Positions 39,916 through 49,354 of a stretch of DNA of 54,366 nt are shown piece by piece (position 1 is the stretch's first letter; every line of letters begins with the position of its first letter). The stretch covers positions 42,058 to 96,423 of the forward strand of contig DIHE01000136.1 in assembly GCA_002420005.1 (NCBI GenBank), in the 5' to 3' direction. The notes below the pieces were generated by a model. That model was not told the DNA's origin, ran no database searches, and saw nothing but the letters and a program-made list of their open reading frames with translations. This DNA comes from Holophagales bacterium UBA5704. GTDB taxonomy: Bacteria > Acidobacteriota > Thermoanaerobaculia > Multivoradales > UBA5704. Both the position numbers and the translations under genes were made by a program.

Positions 39916-41063
39916 GACCTCACCTCCGGATCGGGAAGCTCGCCGGGAGGCCGCGGCAGCAGCAGGCGGAACGTGGTCCCCTCGGGCGAGGTCGTGCGCA
40001 GCTCCAGGTCGCCGCCGTGGTCGAGCAGGATCTTCTTGGCGATCGCGAGGCCGAGCCCCATCCCCTCGCCCGGGGGCCGCGTGGTCACATACGGCTCGAA
40101 GACGCGCGGCCGGACCTCCTCGGGAATGCCCGGCCCGTCGTCGGTGACGTCGAGGGCTACGTCGTCCACCAGACCTTCCAGCCGGAAGACCACCGTGCCG
40201 CGGGGTCGTTCCGGCAGGCCGGCCGGCGGCAGGGCCAGCGCGCTGTTGTCGCAGAGATTGACCAGGGCGCGGCGCAGCATCTCGCGGTCGACCTCCACGG
40301 TGAAGGCGTCCGCCCCCGCGGCCGGCCGCGGCTCCAGACGCAGCTCCAGATTCGGCCAGGCGGCGGCGAAGGTGCCGGCGAAGTCGGCCACCACCCGGTG
40401 CAGATCGTGCCGCTCGCGGCGCGGGCGCTGCAGCCGGGCGAAGCCGGTCAGCTCCTGGGCGAAACGGCCGAGGCGGTCCAGCTCCTCGACGACGCTGCCG
40501 GCGACCTGGCGCACCTCGTCGGAGGGCGGCGGCGCCTCGCCGCCGGCCAGCTGTTGCAGGCGGGCCAGCTCCAGCCGGGCGGCGGTCAGCGGGGTCTTCA
40601 TCTCATGCGCATGGCGGCGGGCCGTCTCCTGCCAGCCGGACAGGTTTTGCAGCTCGGCGAGGCGGCGGCGGTCGCGCGCGCGGAGGCGCGCGGTCTCCTC
40701 GCGCACTGCGGCCATGCGCACCAGGTGCGCGGAGCCACCGATCACCAGGAGGCCGCCGACCAGAGCCAGGAGGACCATCCCGGAGCGCCGCAGAAGGCCC
40801 GGCCGGTTGTGCTCCAGGATGCGCAGATGCTGGAGCAGCTCGCGGGTCTCCTCGAACCGCCGCCGGTAGGCGGCCCTGCCCTCCGGATCGAGACGCGCGA
40901 GCTCCTTCTGGTCGTCCAGCGAGCGCTCCAGGACGGCCAGCACCTCCGGCCGCAGACCGAGACCGAACCAGACGGCCGAGATCTGCCGCTCGAACAGCCA
41001 GAGCACAGTGGCCGCCGCGAGCAGCAACCCACCGAGGGTGAAGGCGGCGGAGCGCCAGCTCAC
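39912..41063 (-). CDS. NtrY-like sensor histidine kinase
   Basis: A 383-residue membrane kinase. Two hydrophobic segments (about 5-25 and 96-114) flank a periplasmic loop of about 70 residues; a HisKA helix follows with H153 in RRHAHEMKTPLTAARLEL, then an ATPase domain with LCDNSALAL, DDGPGIPEE and GMGLGLAIAKKI. The GTG at 41063 overlaps the stop of the DUF4390 gene (GTGA) and has GGAGGG seven bases upstream; an ATG at 41096 in the same frame is less likely. It should phosphorylate the regulator encoded next. Confidence 0.9.
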
Positions 41064-41707
41064 CTCTTGCCCTCCACCCGGACATCGAGACGCCATACCT
41101 GCTCGAACAGCGCCGGCCGGCCGATGGACGTCGCGACGAGCAGCTGGAGCACCTGCGAGAAGGAGCCCGGCCGGTCTTCGAGCACCTGCGAGACGGCGCC
41201 CGCGCCCCCCTCGTCCTCCCCCGCCATCGATTCACTCAACCAGCGCTGCGTCTCCCGTTGCTCGGCCTGGGAGAAGGGAAGCACCCGCAAGCGCACCTCG
41301 GCCTGCCAGAGCGCCGTGCCGCGGGGGAGCGGCAGCACCGCCAGACGCGCCTCGCGCCACCAGCGGGCGAGCTGCTCGAACGAGCGGAACCGCAACGGCT
41401 CGCGCCGGCCCGCGGCATCCAGGCGGTTGACGAGATAGATCTCGTCCCACAGCTCGTAGCGGATGTCGATCCGGGCGCCCCCCTGCATCCGCGCCGGGGA
41501 GGAGCCGATCGTCCGCACCTCGAACGCCAGGGTGGAGGTGAGCCCGCTGTCGAGCTGTTTGCGCACGTCCGCCCTTTCCAGCACGGGAGGCAACCCGGCG
41601 AGCGCCACCCAGGCGCCCTCCACCTGCAGCGCCGGGCCTCCGGCTCCGAACGCCGGCGCCGCCGCCAGAGCCAGGAGCAGGAGGAAGGACCCGGGTCGGC
41701 GGCTCAA
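41060..41707 (-). CDS. DUF4390 family exported protein
   Basis: A 215-residue protein with a signal peptide (core FLLLLALAAAPAFGAGG) and a beta-rich domain with LTSTLAFEVRTIG, IDIRYELWDEIYLV and a VLPLPRGTALWQAEVRLRV segment. DUF4390 genes are commonly found next to ntrY-type kinases in proteobacteria, matching the position here. It starts with TTG at 41707, overlapping the stop of the Omp85-like gene (TTGA), and no in-frame ATG or GTG gives a sensible signal peptide. Function unknown; possibly a periplasmic input to the kinase. Confidence 0.8.
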   Translation of the reverse strand: MSRRPGSFLLLLALAAAPAFGAGGPALQVEGAWVALAGLPPVLERADVRKQLDSGLTSTLAFEVRTIGSSPARMQGGARIDIRYELWDEIYLVNRLDAAGRREPLRFRSFEQLARWWREARLAVLPLPRGTALWQAEVRLRVLPFSQAEQRETQRWLSESMAGEDEGGAGAVSQVLEDRPGSFSQVLQLLVATSIGRPALFEQVWRLDVRVEGKR

Positions 41708-43104
41708 CGCAGCACCTCTCCCAGGTCCAGATAGGTCGCGACGAATCGCAGCCGGCCCCAGGCGTTGCGAAACACCAGCCCGGTGGAGATCTCCAGACGC
41801 TCCAGCGGATTCGGCGCGCGCGACGGCTGCAGGTCCGGCGTGGTGGATTCGAATCCGACCTCCACCGTGCTCTCCAGAAGGACGTCGCCGAACCCCTGCG
41901 CGCCGCGCTCCCGGCGCAGGCGCACCGCGTGCCGCGCGCCCAACGAAGCGGCGAAGGTGTCCAGCTCCTCGCGGGCGAGGACACCGTCTTCGGTGGGCAG
42001 GTTGTGCAGCGAGGCACGGCCCACCGAAAGGCGCCCCAGGGCGGAGACCGTCTGGCGCGGCGTCACCGCCCAGTGGTGGCGCCCGGAGATCACGGCGGCG
42101 AGCTGCTCCGCCTCCTGCGCCGGCAGCGGTTCGGGCGTGAACAGGTTGGCGAGCCGCTTGCGTTGCAGCGCTCCGGTGGTGAAGGACGTCCATTCGAGAC
42201 CGGCGGAGAGGGTCGAGCCCCGATGGGGCAACAAGGGATCGTCGCTGGTGTCGCGTCCCCATTTCAGCTCGGCCCGGTCGAGCGTCAGATCACTGCCGGG
42301 AGCGGCGTCGACGAAGCCGTCGAGAAAGCGGAAGCGCGTTCCGAACAGCTCCCGGCGGCTCCCGCCCTCGCCGGTGCGCCGGCTGGCCCCGAGCCGCAAC
42401 GCATCCGTCCGGTTGAGCGGCACCCCCAATTCGACGGAATAGCGCGCCGCGTCTTCCCAGGTCCACGAGACGAACGAGGGATCGAGGCTGAAAGGAAGGA
42501 CCTCCTCGGCGCAACAGATGTCCGCCAGCAGACCGGACACGCCGGCGCTCACCACGACCCCGCGGCCGAACAGGTCATACCGGGTGAACCCCAGCTGCAG
42601 GCCTTCGGCGCTGTCGAGGCCCGCAAACACCACGCCGGAGCGGCCGATGAACCGGCGCAGACCGATCAGGCCGGGCAGCGAGACGGCAACGCTTTCTTCG
42701 TCGAAGGTGACCGAATCATCGAGGTCGAGCGGCTGCGCGAGCCAGGTGCCGCGTACCGTATGATCGAAGAAGAAGCGCCGCGCCTCCTCGACCTCGATGA
42801 CCAGCTCGTAGGTGCCGCGCGCGCCACCCTTGCGCAGAGAAAACTCCGCGGCGAGCACGAACGGCAGCCGCTGCACCCGGGCCACCGCCTGCGCCAGCTC
42901 CGCCTCACCGTACGACTCCCCGGCGCGCAACAGCGTCTCGGCCGCCACGATGCGTCCGGCCGCCTCCCGTGCCCCGGTGACGGTGATCTTCTCGAGCTGG
43001 AAACGGGCCACCTCGTCCTCGGCCCGCACGGCGAGCGCCATCCAAAGAAGGAAGAAGCCGATGAACGCCCTCCGTATCCCGCGGGACCCGGCTGTCACCA
43101 TCAT
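41704..43104 (-). CDS. Omp85-type outer membrane protein, one POTRA domain
   Basis: A 466-residue exported protein. Signal peptide (GIRRAFIGFFLLWMALAVRA), then one POTRA-like domain (about residues 33-115: FQLEKITVTG, AAETLLRAGESYGEAEL, VQRLPFVLAAEFSL) and a beta-barrel region with alternating hydrophobic strands, ending LRFVATYLDLGEVLR. It is much shorter than BamA, and resembles TamA/ShlB-like or BamA-like members with few POTRA domains. Several ATGs lie together (43110, 43104, 43101); the one at 43104 has the best spacing from GAGGA. It heads the operon with DUF4390, NtrY-like and NtrX-like genes, suggesting envelope control. Exact role unknown. Confidence 0.75.
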   Translation of the reverse strand: MMVTAGSRGIRRAFIGFFLLWMALAVRAEDEVARFQLEKITVTGAREAAGRIVAAETLLRAGESYGEAELAQAVARVQRLPFVLAAEFSLRKGGARGTYELVIEVEEARRFFFDHTVRGTWLAQPLDLDDSVTFDEESVAVSLPGLIGLRRFIGRSGVVFAGLDSAEGLQLGFTRYDLFGRGVVVSAGVSGLLADICCAEEVLPFSLDPSFVSWTWEDAARYSVELGVPLNRTDALRLGASRRTGEGGSRRELFGTRFRFLDGFVDAAPGSDLTLDRAELKWGRDTSDDPLLPHRGSTLSAGLEWTSFTTGALQRKRLANLFTPEPLPAQEAEQLAAVISGRHHWAVTPRQTVSALGRLSVGRASLHNLPTEDGVLAREELDTFAASLGARHAVRLRRERGAQGFGDVLLESTVEVGFESTTPDLQPSRAPNPLERLEISTGLVFRNAWGRLRFVATYLDLGEVLR

Positions 43105-43319
43105 GATCATGTCCTCATCCGGCGCGAACCCCATGCCCGCGGCGTCGCCTCCCGGAGAGGGCAATCTGCATGCCGCCTCCCGGAGAATCGGCGATCCCCG
43201 GTGCAAACCCCTGTTGCAGAACGCTTTGGCCACGTTACAAAACCCGCGGGCGGCAATGCGCCGGCCGGCTGAAGCGTATGGAGAAGCATACACGGTGTCG
43301 GGGAAAGGAGCCGGGGTTC

Positions 43320-43346
43320 TCGACAGCCCTCCCCTCGCGCTATATT
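43320..43346 (+). promoter_or_regulatory. Probable promoter of the glucan phosphorylase gene (leaderless)
   Basis: TCGACA (43320-43325, five of six to TTGACA), a 15-base spacer and TATATT (43341-43346). The ATG at 43355 follows after eight bases with no Shine-Dalgarno, so transcription should begin at or just before the start codon. Confidence 0.5.
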
Positions 43347-43354
43347 GCCCCACC

Positions 43355-45487
43355 ATGACCGAGATCGACGGAACTTTTCAGAAACTTCGAGAGCTTGCCC
43401 GCAACCTCTGGTGGTCCTGGCAGCCCGACATCCGCGCCATCTTCCGTGAGCTGGACCCCGAGATCTGGCGGATCGTGTACCACAACCCCGTGGCTCTCTT
43501 GCAGCGCATCAACCCGGACGAGATTTCCCGCCGTGTGCGCGACCTGGAGATGCAGACCCGCATCAACCAGGCCCACCGCCGGCTGAAGCAATACCTGGAC
43601 GGCTGCGACAGCTGGGGCACGGTGCACGCCGGCCCGCTCCTCGCCTTCCCCGTCGCCTACTTCTCTGCCGAGTTCGGCCTCCACCAGTCGCTGCCGATCT
43701 ACTCCGGCGGACTGGGGGTGCTCGCCGGCGACCACCTGAAGAGCATGAGCGACCTCGGAGTGCCCGTGGTCGGCGTCGGTCTGCTCTATCACCAGGGATA
43801 CGTGCACCAGCTCATCGACGAGAACGGCTGGCAGCAGGACCTCTACGAGCCCATCGCCGCTTCCGAGCTACCGGTGGACCCGGTGCGCGACGCCGAAGGG
43901 AACCAGGTGCGGTTCGCCGTCGAGCTGCCGGGCCGGCAGGTGTGGGTGAAGGTCTGGGGCGTCGCCGCCGGGCGCAGCCGCCTCCTTCTTCTCGACGCCC
44001 GCGACGACGCCAACACACCCGAGGACCAAGAGCTCACCGCCCGCCTCTACGGCGGCGACCAGGAGACCCGCATCCAGCAGGAGATCCTGCTCGGCGTCGG
44101 CGGCTTCCGCGCCCTCGGCCGGGTCGGCATCAAACCGTCCGTGCTGCACCTCAACGAAGGGCACTCGGCCTTTGCTCTGCTCGAGCGGGCACGGGAGATC
44201 GTGGAGCACCAGGGGCTCACGCCGCAGGCCGCCCTGCGCGAGGTGGCGGCGACCAGCGTGTTCACCACCCACACCCCGGTCGAAGCCGGCCACGACCATT
44301 TCCGCGCCGACCTCGCGAGCCGCCATCTCGAAGCGCTGGCCCAAGGCCTCGGCCTGCCGCTCTCCGAAGTGATGGCCCTGGGCTCCGAGACGCCGAGTGA
44401 TCCCGCAGCGCCGTTCTGCCCCACCGTGCTGGCCCTGAAGCTCACCCGGCGGACCAACGGCGTATCGGCCCTGCACGGCCGGGTGTCGCGCAAGATGTGG
44501 CACCACCTCTATCCGGGCGGCCCGGAGGAGCAGGTGCCCATCGGCCACATCACGAACGGCGTGCACGTCCGCACCTGGCTCGCCGCCGACATGCATGCCC
44601 TCTACGTGCAGTATCTCGGACCCCGCTGGCTGGAATCGCTCAGCCGGCCCGAGCTCTGGTCGCGCTCCGAGCGCATCCCCGAAGCCGAGCTGTGGGAGGT
44701 CCACCAGGTCCTCAAGGCGCGGCTCCTCACCTTCGTCCGCCGCCGCCTCGCCGACCGCCGCGAACGCCTCGGGCTTCCCGACCCGCTCCAGGAGCCGCTG
44801 CACCCGGAGGTCCTCACCCTCGGCTTCGCCCGCCGCTTCGCCACCTACAAGCGGGCCGACATCCTCTTCCAGGATCTGGACCGGCTGGACCGCCTGGTGA
44901 ACCACCCGGAGCGGCCGGTGCAGATCGTCTTCGCCGGCAAGGCCCATCCCCGCGACACCGGCGGCAAGACGCTGGCGCAAAAGGTGGCGAATCTGGAGCG
45001 GGACCCGCGCTTCGCCGGCAAGATCGTGTTCGTGGAGAACTACTCGATGCACGTCGGCCGCCAGCTCGTGCAGGGCGTCGACGTCTGGCTGAACGCCCCC
45101 CGCCGGCCGCTCGAAGCCTGCGGGACGAGCGGCGAGAAGTGCATCCTGAACGGCGCGCTCAACTGCTCGATCCTCGACGGCTGGTGGGCGGAAGGCTACG
45201 ACGGCGCCAACGGCTTCGCCGTCGGATCCGGCGAGATCCACGCCGAGCCCGAGATCCAGGACGAGCGCGACGGCCTCGCGCTCTTCGAGACCCTGGAAAA
45301 CGAGGTCGCCCCCCTCTACTACGACCGCGACGCCACGGGTCTGCCGCTGCGCTGGCTGCAGCGGGTCAAGCGCGGCATGCGCACCCTCGCCTGGCGCTAC
45401 AACGCCGACCGCATGGTGATGGACTACGTCCGCGAGTGCTACCTGCCGGCGGCCGGCGGCGAGACCAGCCGCATGCCGTCGCGCTGA
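43355..45487 (+). CDS. glgP: Alpha-glucan phosphorylase
   Basis: A 710-residue enzyme that releases glucose 1-phosphate from glycogen or maltodextrin. It starts LRELARNLWWSWQPDIRAIF and has AYFSAEFGLHQSLPIYSGGLGVLAGDH, the HLNEGHSAFALLE block and FARRFATYKRADILF, which define the GlgP type of about 700-850 residues (alpha-glucan family phosphorylase). The PLP lysine is K595 in GTSGEKCILNGAL. It could process oligosaccharides released by the amylase and pullulanase encoded at 17546-24717, a functional link that is inferred. The gene ends seven bases from the convergent dehydratase gene. Confidence 0.95.
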   Translation: MTEIDGTFQKLRELARNLWWSWQPDIRAIFRELDPEIWRIVYHNPVALLQRINPDEISRRVRDLEMQTRINQAHRRLKQYLDGCDSWGTVHAGPLLAFPVAYFSAEFGLHQSLPIYSGGLGVLAGDHLKSMSDLGVPVVGVGLLYHQGYVHQLIDENGWQQDLYEPIAASELPVDPVRDAEGNQVRFAVELPGRQVWVKVWGVAAGRSRLLLLDARDDANTPEDQELTARLYGGDQETRIQQEILLGVGGFRALGRVGIKPSVLHLNEGHSAFALLERAREIVEHQGLTPQAALREVAATSVFTTHTPVEAGHDHFRADLASRHLEALAQGLGLPLSEVMALGSETPSDPAAPFCPTVLALKLTRRTNGVSALHGRVSRKMWHHLYPGGPEEQVPIGHITNGVHVRTWLAADMHALYVQYLGPRWLESLSRPELWSRSERIPEAELWEVHQVLKARLLTFVRRRLADRRERLGLPDPLQEPLHPEVLTLGFARRFATYKRADILFQDLDRLDRLVNHPERPVQIVFAGKAHPRDTGGKTLAQKVANLERDPRFAGKIVFVENYSMHVGRQLVQGVDVWLNAPRRPLEACGTSGEKCILNGALNCSILDGWWAEGYDGANGFAVGSGEIHAEPEIQDERDGLALFETLENEVAPLYYDRDATGLPLRWLQRVKRGMRTLAWRYNADRMVMDYVRECYLPAAGGETSRMPSR

Positions 45488-45494
45488 GGGAGGG

Positions 45495-45827
45495 TCAGAG
45501 CACCGCGTCCGCCTTCGCCGCGAGGATGAAGTCGTTCTCGCTCAGGCCCCCGATCGCGTGGGTCCAGAGCGTCACCTTCACCCGCCCCCAGGCGAGGAAG
45601 ACATCGGGGTGGTGGCCCTCCTCTTCGGCGACCGCGCCCAGGCGGTTGACGAAGGCGAGGGCCGTGGCGAAGTCCTTGAAACGGTAGTCCTTCTCCAGTT
45701 GGCGCCCGTCGACCACCGACCAGCCGTCGAGGCGGCCGGCCAGGTCGTCGAGCTCGGCGCCTGTGAGGGCGGCGACGCCGCCCTCACAGGGCTTGCAACG
45801 GCGGGCGGTCAGGCTTTCGCTGTCCAT
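45495..45827 (-). CDS. Pterin-4a-carbinolamine dehydratase
   Basis: A 110-residue protein that dehydrates 4a-hydroxytetrahydrobiopterin, usually to recycle the cofactor of phenylalanine hydroxylase. Family motifs are complete: LEKDYRFKDFATALAFVNRL, EEEGHHPDVFLAWGRVKVTL and THAIGGLSENDFILAAKAD. A cysteine pair near the N-terminus (RRCKPCEGG) is also common in bacterial members. The start overlaps the end of the cstA gene by 19 bases, so it is co-transcribed with two transporters. No hydroxylase gene is in the window. Confidence 0.92.
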   Translation of the reverse strand: MDSESLTARRCKPCEGGVAALTGAELDDLAGRLDGWSVVDGRQLEKDYRFKDFATALAFVNRLGAVAEEEGHHPDVFLAWGRVKVTLWTHAIGGLSENDFILAAKADAVL

Positions 45828-47488
45828 GGGGTCCCTCGTTCGTTGCGTAGCTTGAGCAGGGCGGTGACCGCCAGATAGATGGCGAGCAGGATCAGGAAGA
45901 GCGCCGCCAGGCCGTTCATCAGCTCGACGTCCAGGCCATGCGAGGCTTGGAGGTTGGAGAGGGTCAGCTTGCCCAGCGCCCAGAGGGTGATGGTGAGCAC
46001 GAAGATCATGGGCAACAGGGTGAAGGCGATGCGCTTGCGCGCCTGGTGCAGCCAGACCGTGATCGACAGCAGGGTGAGCGCCGCCAGGAGCTGGTTGGAG
46101 GCTCCGAAGAGGGTCCAGAACTTCCGCCACATCCCCTCCTGCGCAAAGGAAAGCAGGAAGGCGGGCGCCCCCACCGTGAGGAGCGTCGCCACCACCGCTC
46201 CGGCACGGCTCCTCCAGCCGAGAATCTCCTGGAGGAGATAGCGGCCGAGACGGGCGGAGACGTCCAGGGTGTCGAACACGAACGTGGAGAACGCCATGGC
46301 CCCGAAGGTGATGGCCAAGCCCAGGTGCTTCTCGCCGATCAGCAGGGTCAGGAAGCGGCCGATGCCGTTGCCGTAGATCGTCCCCGGTGCCAGCCCCTCG
46401 AGGCCTTCCTTGGTCATGATCATCACGGTGACCAGGGCGATCAACGCCACGAACCCCTCGGCCAGCATCGCCCCATACCCCACCGGGTGGATGTGCGATT
46501 CCTTGTCCACCTGCTTCGAGGTGGTCCCGGAGCAGACGAGACCATGGAAGCCGGAGCAGGCGCCGCAGGCGATGGTGACGAAGAGGAAGGGGAACAGCGT
46601 TCCGGTCATCCCCCCCATGTCCCACCCCTTGAACGCCGGCTGCTGGATCTCATAGCCGCCGAAGAAGATGCCGATCACCCCCAGGGCCAGCGCCGCGTAG
46701 AGGATGAAGCCGCCCAGGTAGCCGCGCGGCTGCAGCAGGGCCCACACCGGCACCATGGAGGCGATGCCGCAATAGATCAGGATCACCATCGCCCAGGTCT
46801 TGGCGTCGAACACCAGCAGGGTGGACAGCTGCGTGCCCGCCCAGGAGGTGGCGAAGCTCGCCGGCACGAAGATCGCGGTGACCAGCCAGAGCGGAGGGTT
46901 CCACAGCCTCTGCACGATCCCCATGACGATCGCGAGCAACAGATAAAGGACGCTCGCCACCGCCACCGCCCCGCCCGGATGGAAGCTCACCTGGGCCGCC
47001 GCCAGCTCCTCGGTGCCCACCACGAAGCTGCGCGCCGTGATGTCCGCGAAAGCCACGATCACGTAGACGAGGGCGATCCAGATGAACGCCATCATCGCGA
47101 GGCCCGCCTTGCGCCCCAGATGCTCGCCGGTGATCTCGGCGATCGAGCTGGCACCATGGCGCACCGAGGCGGTCAGGCTGGAGAAATCGTGAACCGCGCC
47201 GATCAGCACCACGCCGAGGGAGACCCAGAGGAGGCACGGCAGCCAGCCGAATGCCTGGCAGGCGATGATCGGCCCGGCGATCGGCCCGGCCGCCGCGATC
47301 GCCGAGAAGTGCTGCCCGAACAAGTAGAACGGATGGGTGGGCACGAAATCGACGCCGTCCTCGCGTTGGTGGGCCGGCGTCACCCGCCGGTCGTCCAGGG
47401 CGAACTGCCGCGCCACCCAGCCGCCATACAGGCGGTAGGCGGCGGTGAGCAGGACCACGAACGCCAGCGCAAGGACGGCGAGGCTCAT
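45809..47488 (-). CDS. cstA: CstA family transporter (carbon starvation/pyruvate or peptide uptake)
   Basis: A 559-residue membrane protein with about 16 hydrophobic segments. DGVDFVPTHPFYLFGQHFSAIAAAGPIAGPI near the N-terminus, DFSSLTASVRHGASSIAEIT and GACSGFHGLVCSGTTSKQV are signatures of the CstA/BtsT family, whose members take up pyruvate or peptides during carbon limitation. It starts four bases inside the end of the APC permease gene (ATGA) and overlaps the dehydratase gene downstream. The length is nearer the shorter CstA forms. Substrate is not decided by sequence. Confidence 0.92.
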   Translation of the reverse strand: MSLAVLALAFVVLLTAAYRLYGGWVARQFALDDRRVTPAHQREDGVDFVPTHPFYLFGQHFSAIAAAGPIAGPIIACQAFGWLPCLLWVSLGVVLIGAVHDFSSLTASVRHGASSIAEITGEHLGRKAGLAMMAFIWIALVYVIVAFADITARSFVVGTEELAAAQVSFHPGGAVAVASVLYLLLAIVMGIVQRLWNPPLWLVTAIFVPASFATSWAGTQLSTLLVFDAKTWAMVILIYCGIASMVPVWALLQPRGYLGGFILYAALALGVIGIFFGGYEIQQPAFKGWDMGGMTGTLFPFLFVTIACGACSGFHGLVCSGTTSKQVDKESHIHPVGYGAMLAEGFVALIALVTVMIMTKEGLEGLAPGTIYGNGIGRFLTLLIGEKHLGLAITFGAMAFSTFVFDTLDVSARLGRYLLQEILGWRSRAGAVVATLLTVGAPAFLLSFAQEGMWRKFWTLFGASNQLLAALTLLSITVWLHQARKRIAFTLLPMIFVLTITLWALGKLTLSNLQASHGLDVELMNGLAALFLILLAIYLAVTALLKLRNERGTPWTAKA

Positions 47489-49257
47489 GACATCGCCTGC
47501 CTCTCACCCCGCGCCGCCACCACCCCGCCGGTCGCGAGGAGGAGGCCGCCGCCGATGAGCAGCAGTCCCCACAGAGCCCGGCCATGGTCGACCGCCCCCA
47601 CCGTGGACGCCTCGCGCCAGAGCTCCAGCGGACCGGCATGGTGCGGAATCACGAAGAGACCGATCCCCATCAGGAAGAAACCCAGGCCCGCGAGGCGCTG
47701 CGGCAGGGCCGCTTCGGGTGAGCGGCCCGCCTCCCGGCCGACCAGACTGTGGTGGTAGCCATAGGAGAAGTAGACCGCCATGCCGAGCACCAGCCAGCCG
47801 ATGAACCGCCACCACGAGGCCGGCGGCAGGTACACCATCAGGAAGACGCAGGCCGCGACCCCCAGCATCGGCAGCAGCCAGGGGCCGAACGGAACCCGGA
47901 AGCCGCGCGGCCGATCCGGGTCCTTGTAGCGCAGCACGGTTACCCCGGCGCACACCAGGACGAAGGCGAACAGCGTCCCGATGTTGGTCAGCTCCACGAC
48001 CTCGCCGATGTTGGCGACGCCCGCAAAGAGGGCGACCACGATGCCGGTGAGCCAGGTCGTGATGTGCGGTGTGCGGTACTTCGGATGCACCTTCGCCGCC
48101 CAGGCGGGAAGCAGCCCGTCGCGCGCCATCGAGAAGAAGATGCGCGGCTGGCCGAGCTGGAAGACGATCAGCACCGACGAGGTGGCGAACACGGCGCCCA
48201 AGGCGATGACCAGGGTCGGCCATTTCATCCCGAGACCGGAGAACGCGGTGGCCAGGGGCTCCGCGGTGCCGAGCTGGGTCCAGGGCAGGAGGCCGGTGAG
48301 CACGATCGCCACCAGGATGTAGATCAACGTACAGATGACCAGGCTGGCGATGATCGCGATCGGCATGTTGCGCTTCGGATCGCGCGTCTCCTCCGCCGCC
48401 GTCGACACGGCGTCGAAGCCGATGTAGGCGAAGAAGATGATCGCCGCCGCGGCCGAGATGCCGGCGAAGCCGTTGGGTGCGAACGGGTGCCAGTTGGCCG
48501 GCTCGACGTAGAAGGCGCCGAAGATGACGAAGAAACCGATGATCGCCAGCTTGAGAGCCACCATGGCGGAGTTGAACCAGGCGCTCTCGCGGATGCCGAC
48601 CACCAGGATGCAGGTGATCAGCATGATGATCAGGAAGGCCGGCAGGTTGAACACCAGCGGGATGCCGAAGATCCGCGGTGCCTGGTCCAGCGCCCCGGCG
48701 GCGCTCACCACCTCGGGCAGGAGCGAACCGACGGTCCCGTCGGCCTTGGCGGCGGCCAGCTTCTCCACCGCCTGGGCGGCGGTTCGAAAGTCGATGCCGA
48801 GCCAGGCGGGGAAGCCGATCCCCACGTTGCGCAGCAGGGCCTGGAAGTAGCCGGACCACGAGATCGCCACGGCGACGTTGCCCACCGCGTACTCGATGAT
48901 CAGGTCCCAGCCGATGATCCAGCCGATCAGCTCGCCGAGGGTGGCATAGGAATAGGTGTAGGCCGACCCGGAGACCGGCACCATGGAGGCGAACTCCGCG
49001 TAACAGAGGGCCGCGAAGCCGCAGGCGATGGCGGTGAGGACGAACGACAGGATGAGCGCCGGCCCGGCGCCCAGGTGGTTCGCTTCGCCGGCGGCGGCGG
49101 TGCCCACCGTAGAGAAGATGCCGGCGCCGATGATGCCGCCGACGCCGAGCAAGGTGAGCTGGACCGGTCCCAAAGACCGGCGCAGCGCGTGGTTGGGCTC
49201 CTCGGTGCTGGCGAGGAGCGCGTTCAACGACTTGGTGCGGAAGATGCCTCGAAGCAT
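47485..49257 (-). CDS. APC family amino-acid permease (CAT-type)
   Basis: A 590-residue inner-membrane transporter with about 14 hydrophobic segments. GPVQLTLLGVGGIIGAGIFSTVGTAA at the start, EFASMVPVSGSAYTYSYATLGELIGWIIGWDLIIEYAVGN and FAYIGFDAVSTAAEETRDPKRNMPIAI identify the cationic amino-acid transporter group of the APC superfamily (YfnA-like). The C-terminal 100 residues add further membrane segments. The ATG at 49257 follows GGGGAGG (49260-49266), which supports it over an ATG 12 bases upstream that has no such site. It heads the operon with cstA and the pterin dehydratase gene. Confidence 0.9.
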   Translation of the reverse strand: MLRGIFRTKSLNALLASTEEPNHALRRSLGPVQLTLLGVGGIIGAGIFSTVGTAAAGEANHLGAGPALILSFVLTAIACGFAALCYAEFASMVPVSGSAYTYSYATLGELIGWIIGWDLIIEYAVGNVAVAISWSGYFQALLRNVGIGFPAWLGIDFRTAAQAVEKLAAAKADGTVGSLLPEVVSAAGALDQAPRIFGIPLVFNLPAFLIIMLITCILVVGIRESAWFNSAMVALKLAIIGFFVIFGAFYVEPANWHPFAPNGFAGISAAAAIIFFAYIGFDAVSTAAEETRDPKRNMPIAIIASLVICTLIYILVAIVLTGLLPWTQLGTAEPLATAFSGLGMKWPTLVIALGAVFATSSVLIVFQLGQPRIFFSMARDGLLPAWAAKVHPKYRTPHITTWLTGIVVALFAGVANIGEVVELTNIGTLFAFVLVCAGVTVLRYKDPDRPRGFRVPFGPWLLPMLGVAACVFLMVYLPPASWWRFIGWLVLGMAVYFSYGYHHSLVGREAGRSPEAALPQRLAGLGFFLMGIGLFVIPHHAGPLELWREASTVGAVDHGRALWGLLLIGGGLLLATGGVVAARGERQAMS

Positions 49258-49354
49258 GGACCTCCCCATCGGTACGGCGCGGTAAAAACTCGGCGGAGCA
49301 TGACATGGGAAGGGCGGACGGCGCAACGAGGCCTGACCCGGGCCCCACCCGGCA

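Noticed and set aside
41064..41096. ATG at 41096 as start of the histidine kinase
   Set aside because: It would overlap the upstream gene by 37 bases without a good ribosome-binding site, while the GTG at 41063 has GGAGGG and forms the GTGA overlap seen elsewhere.
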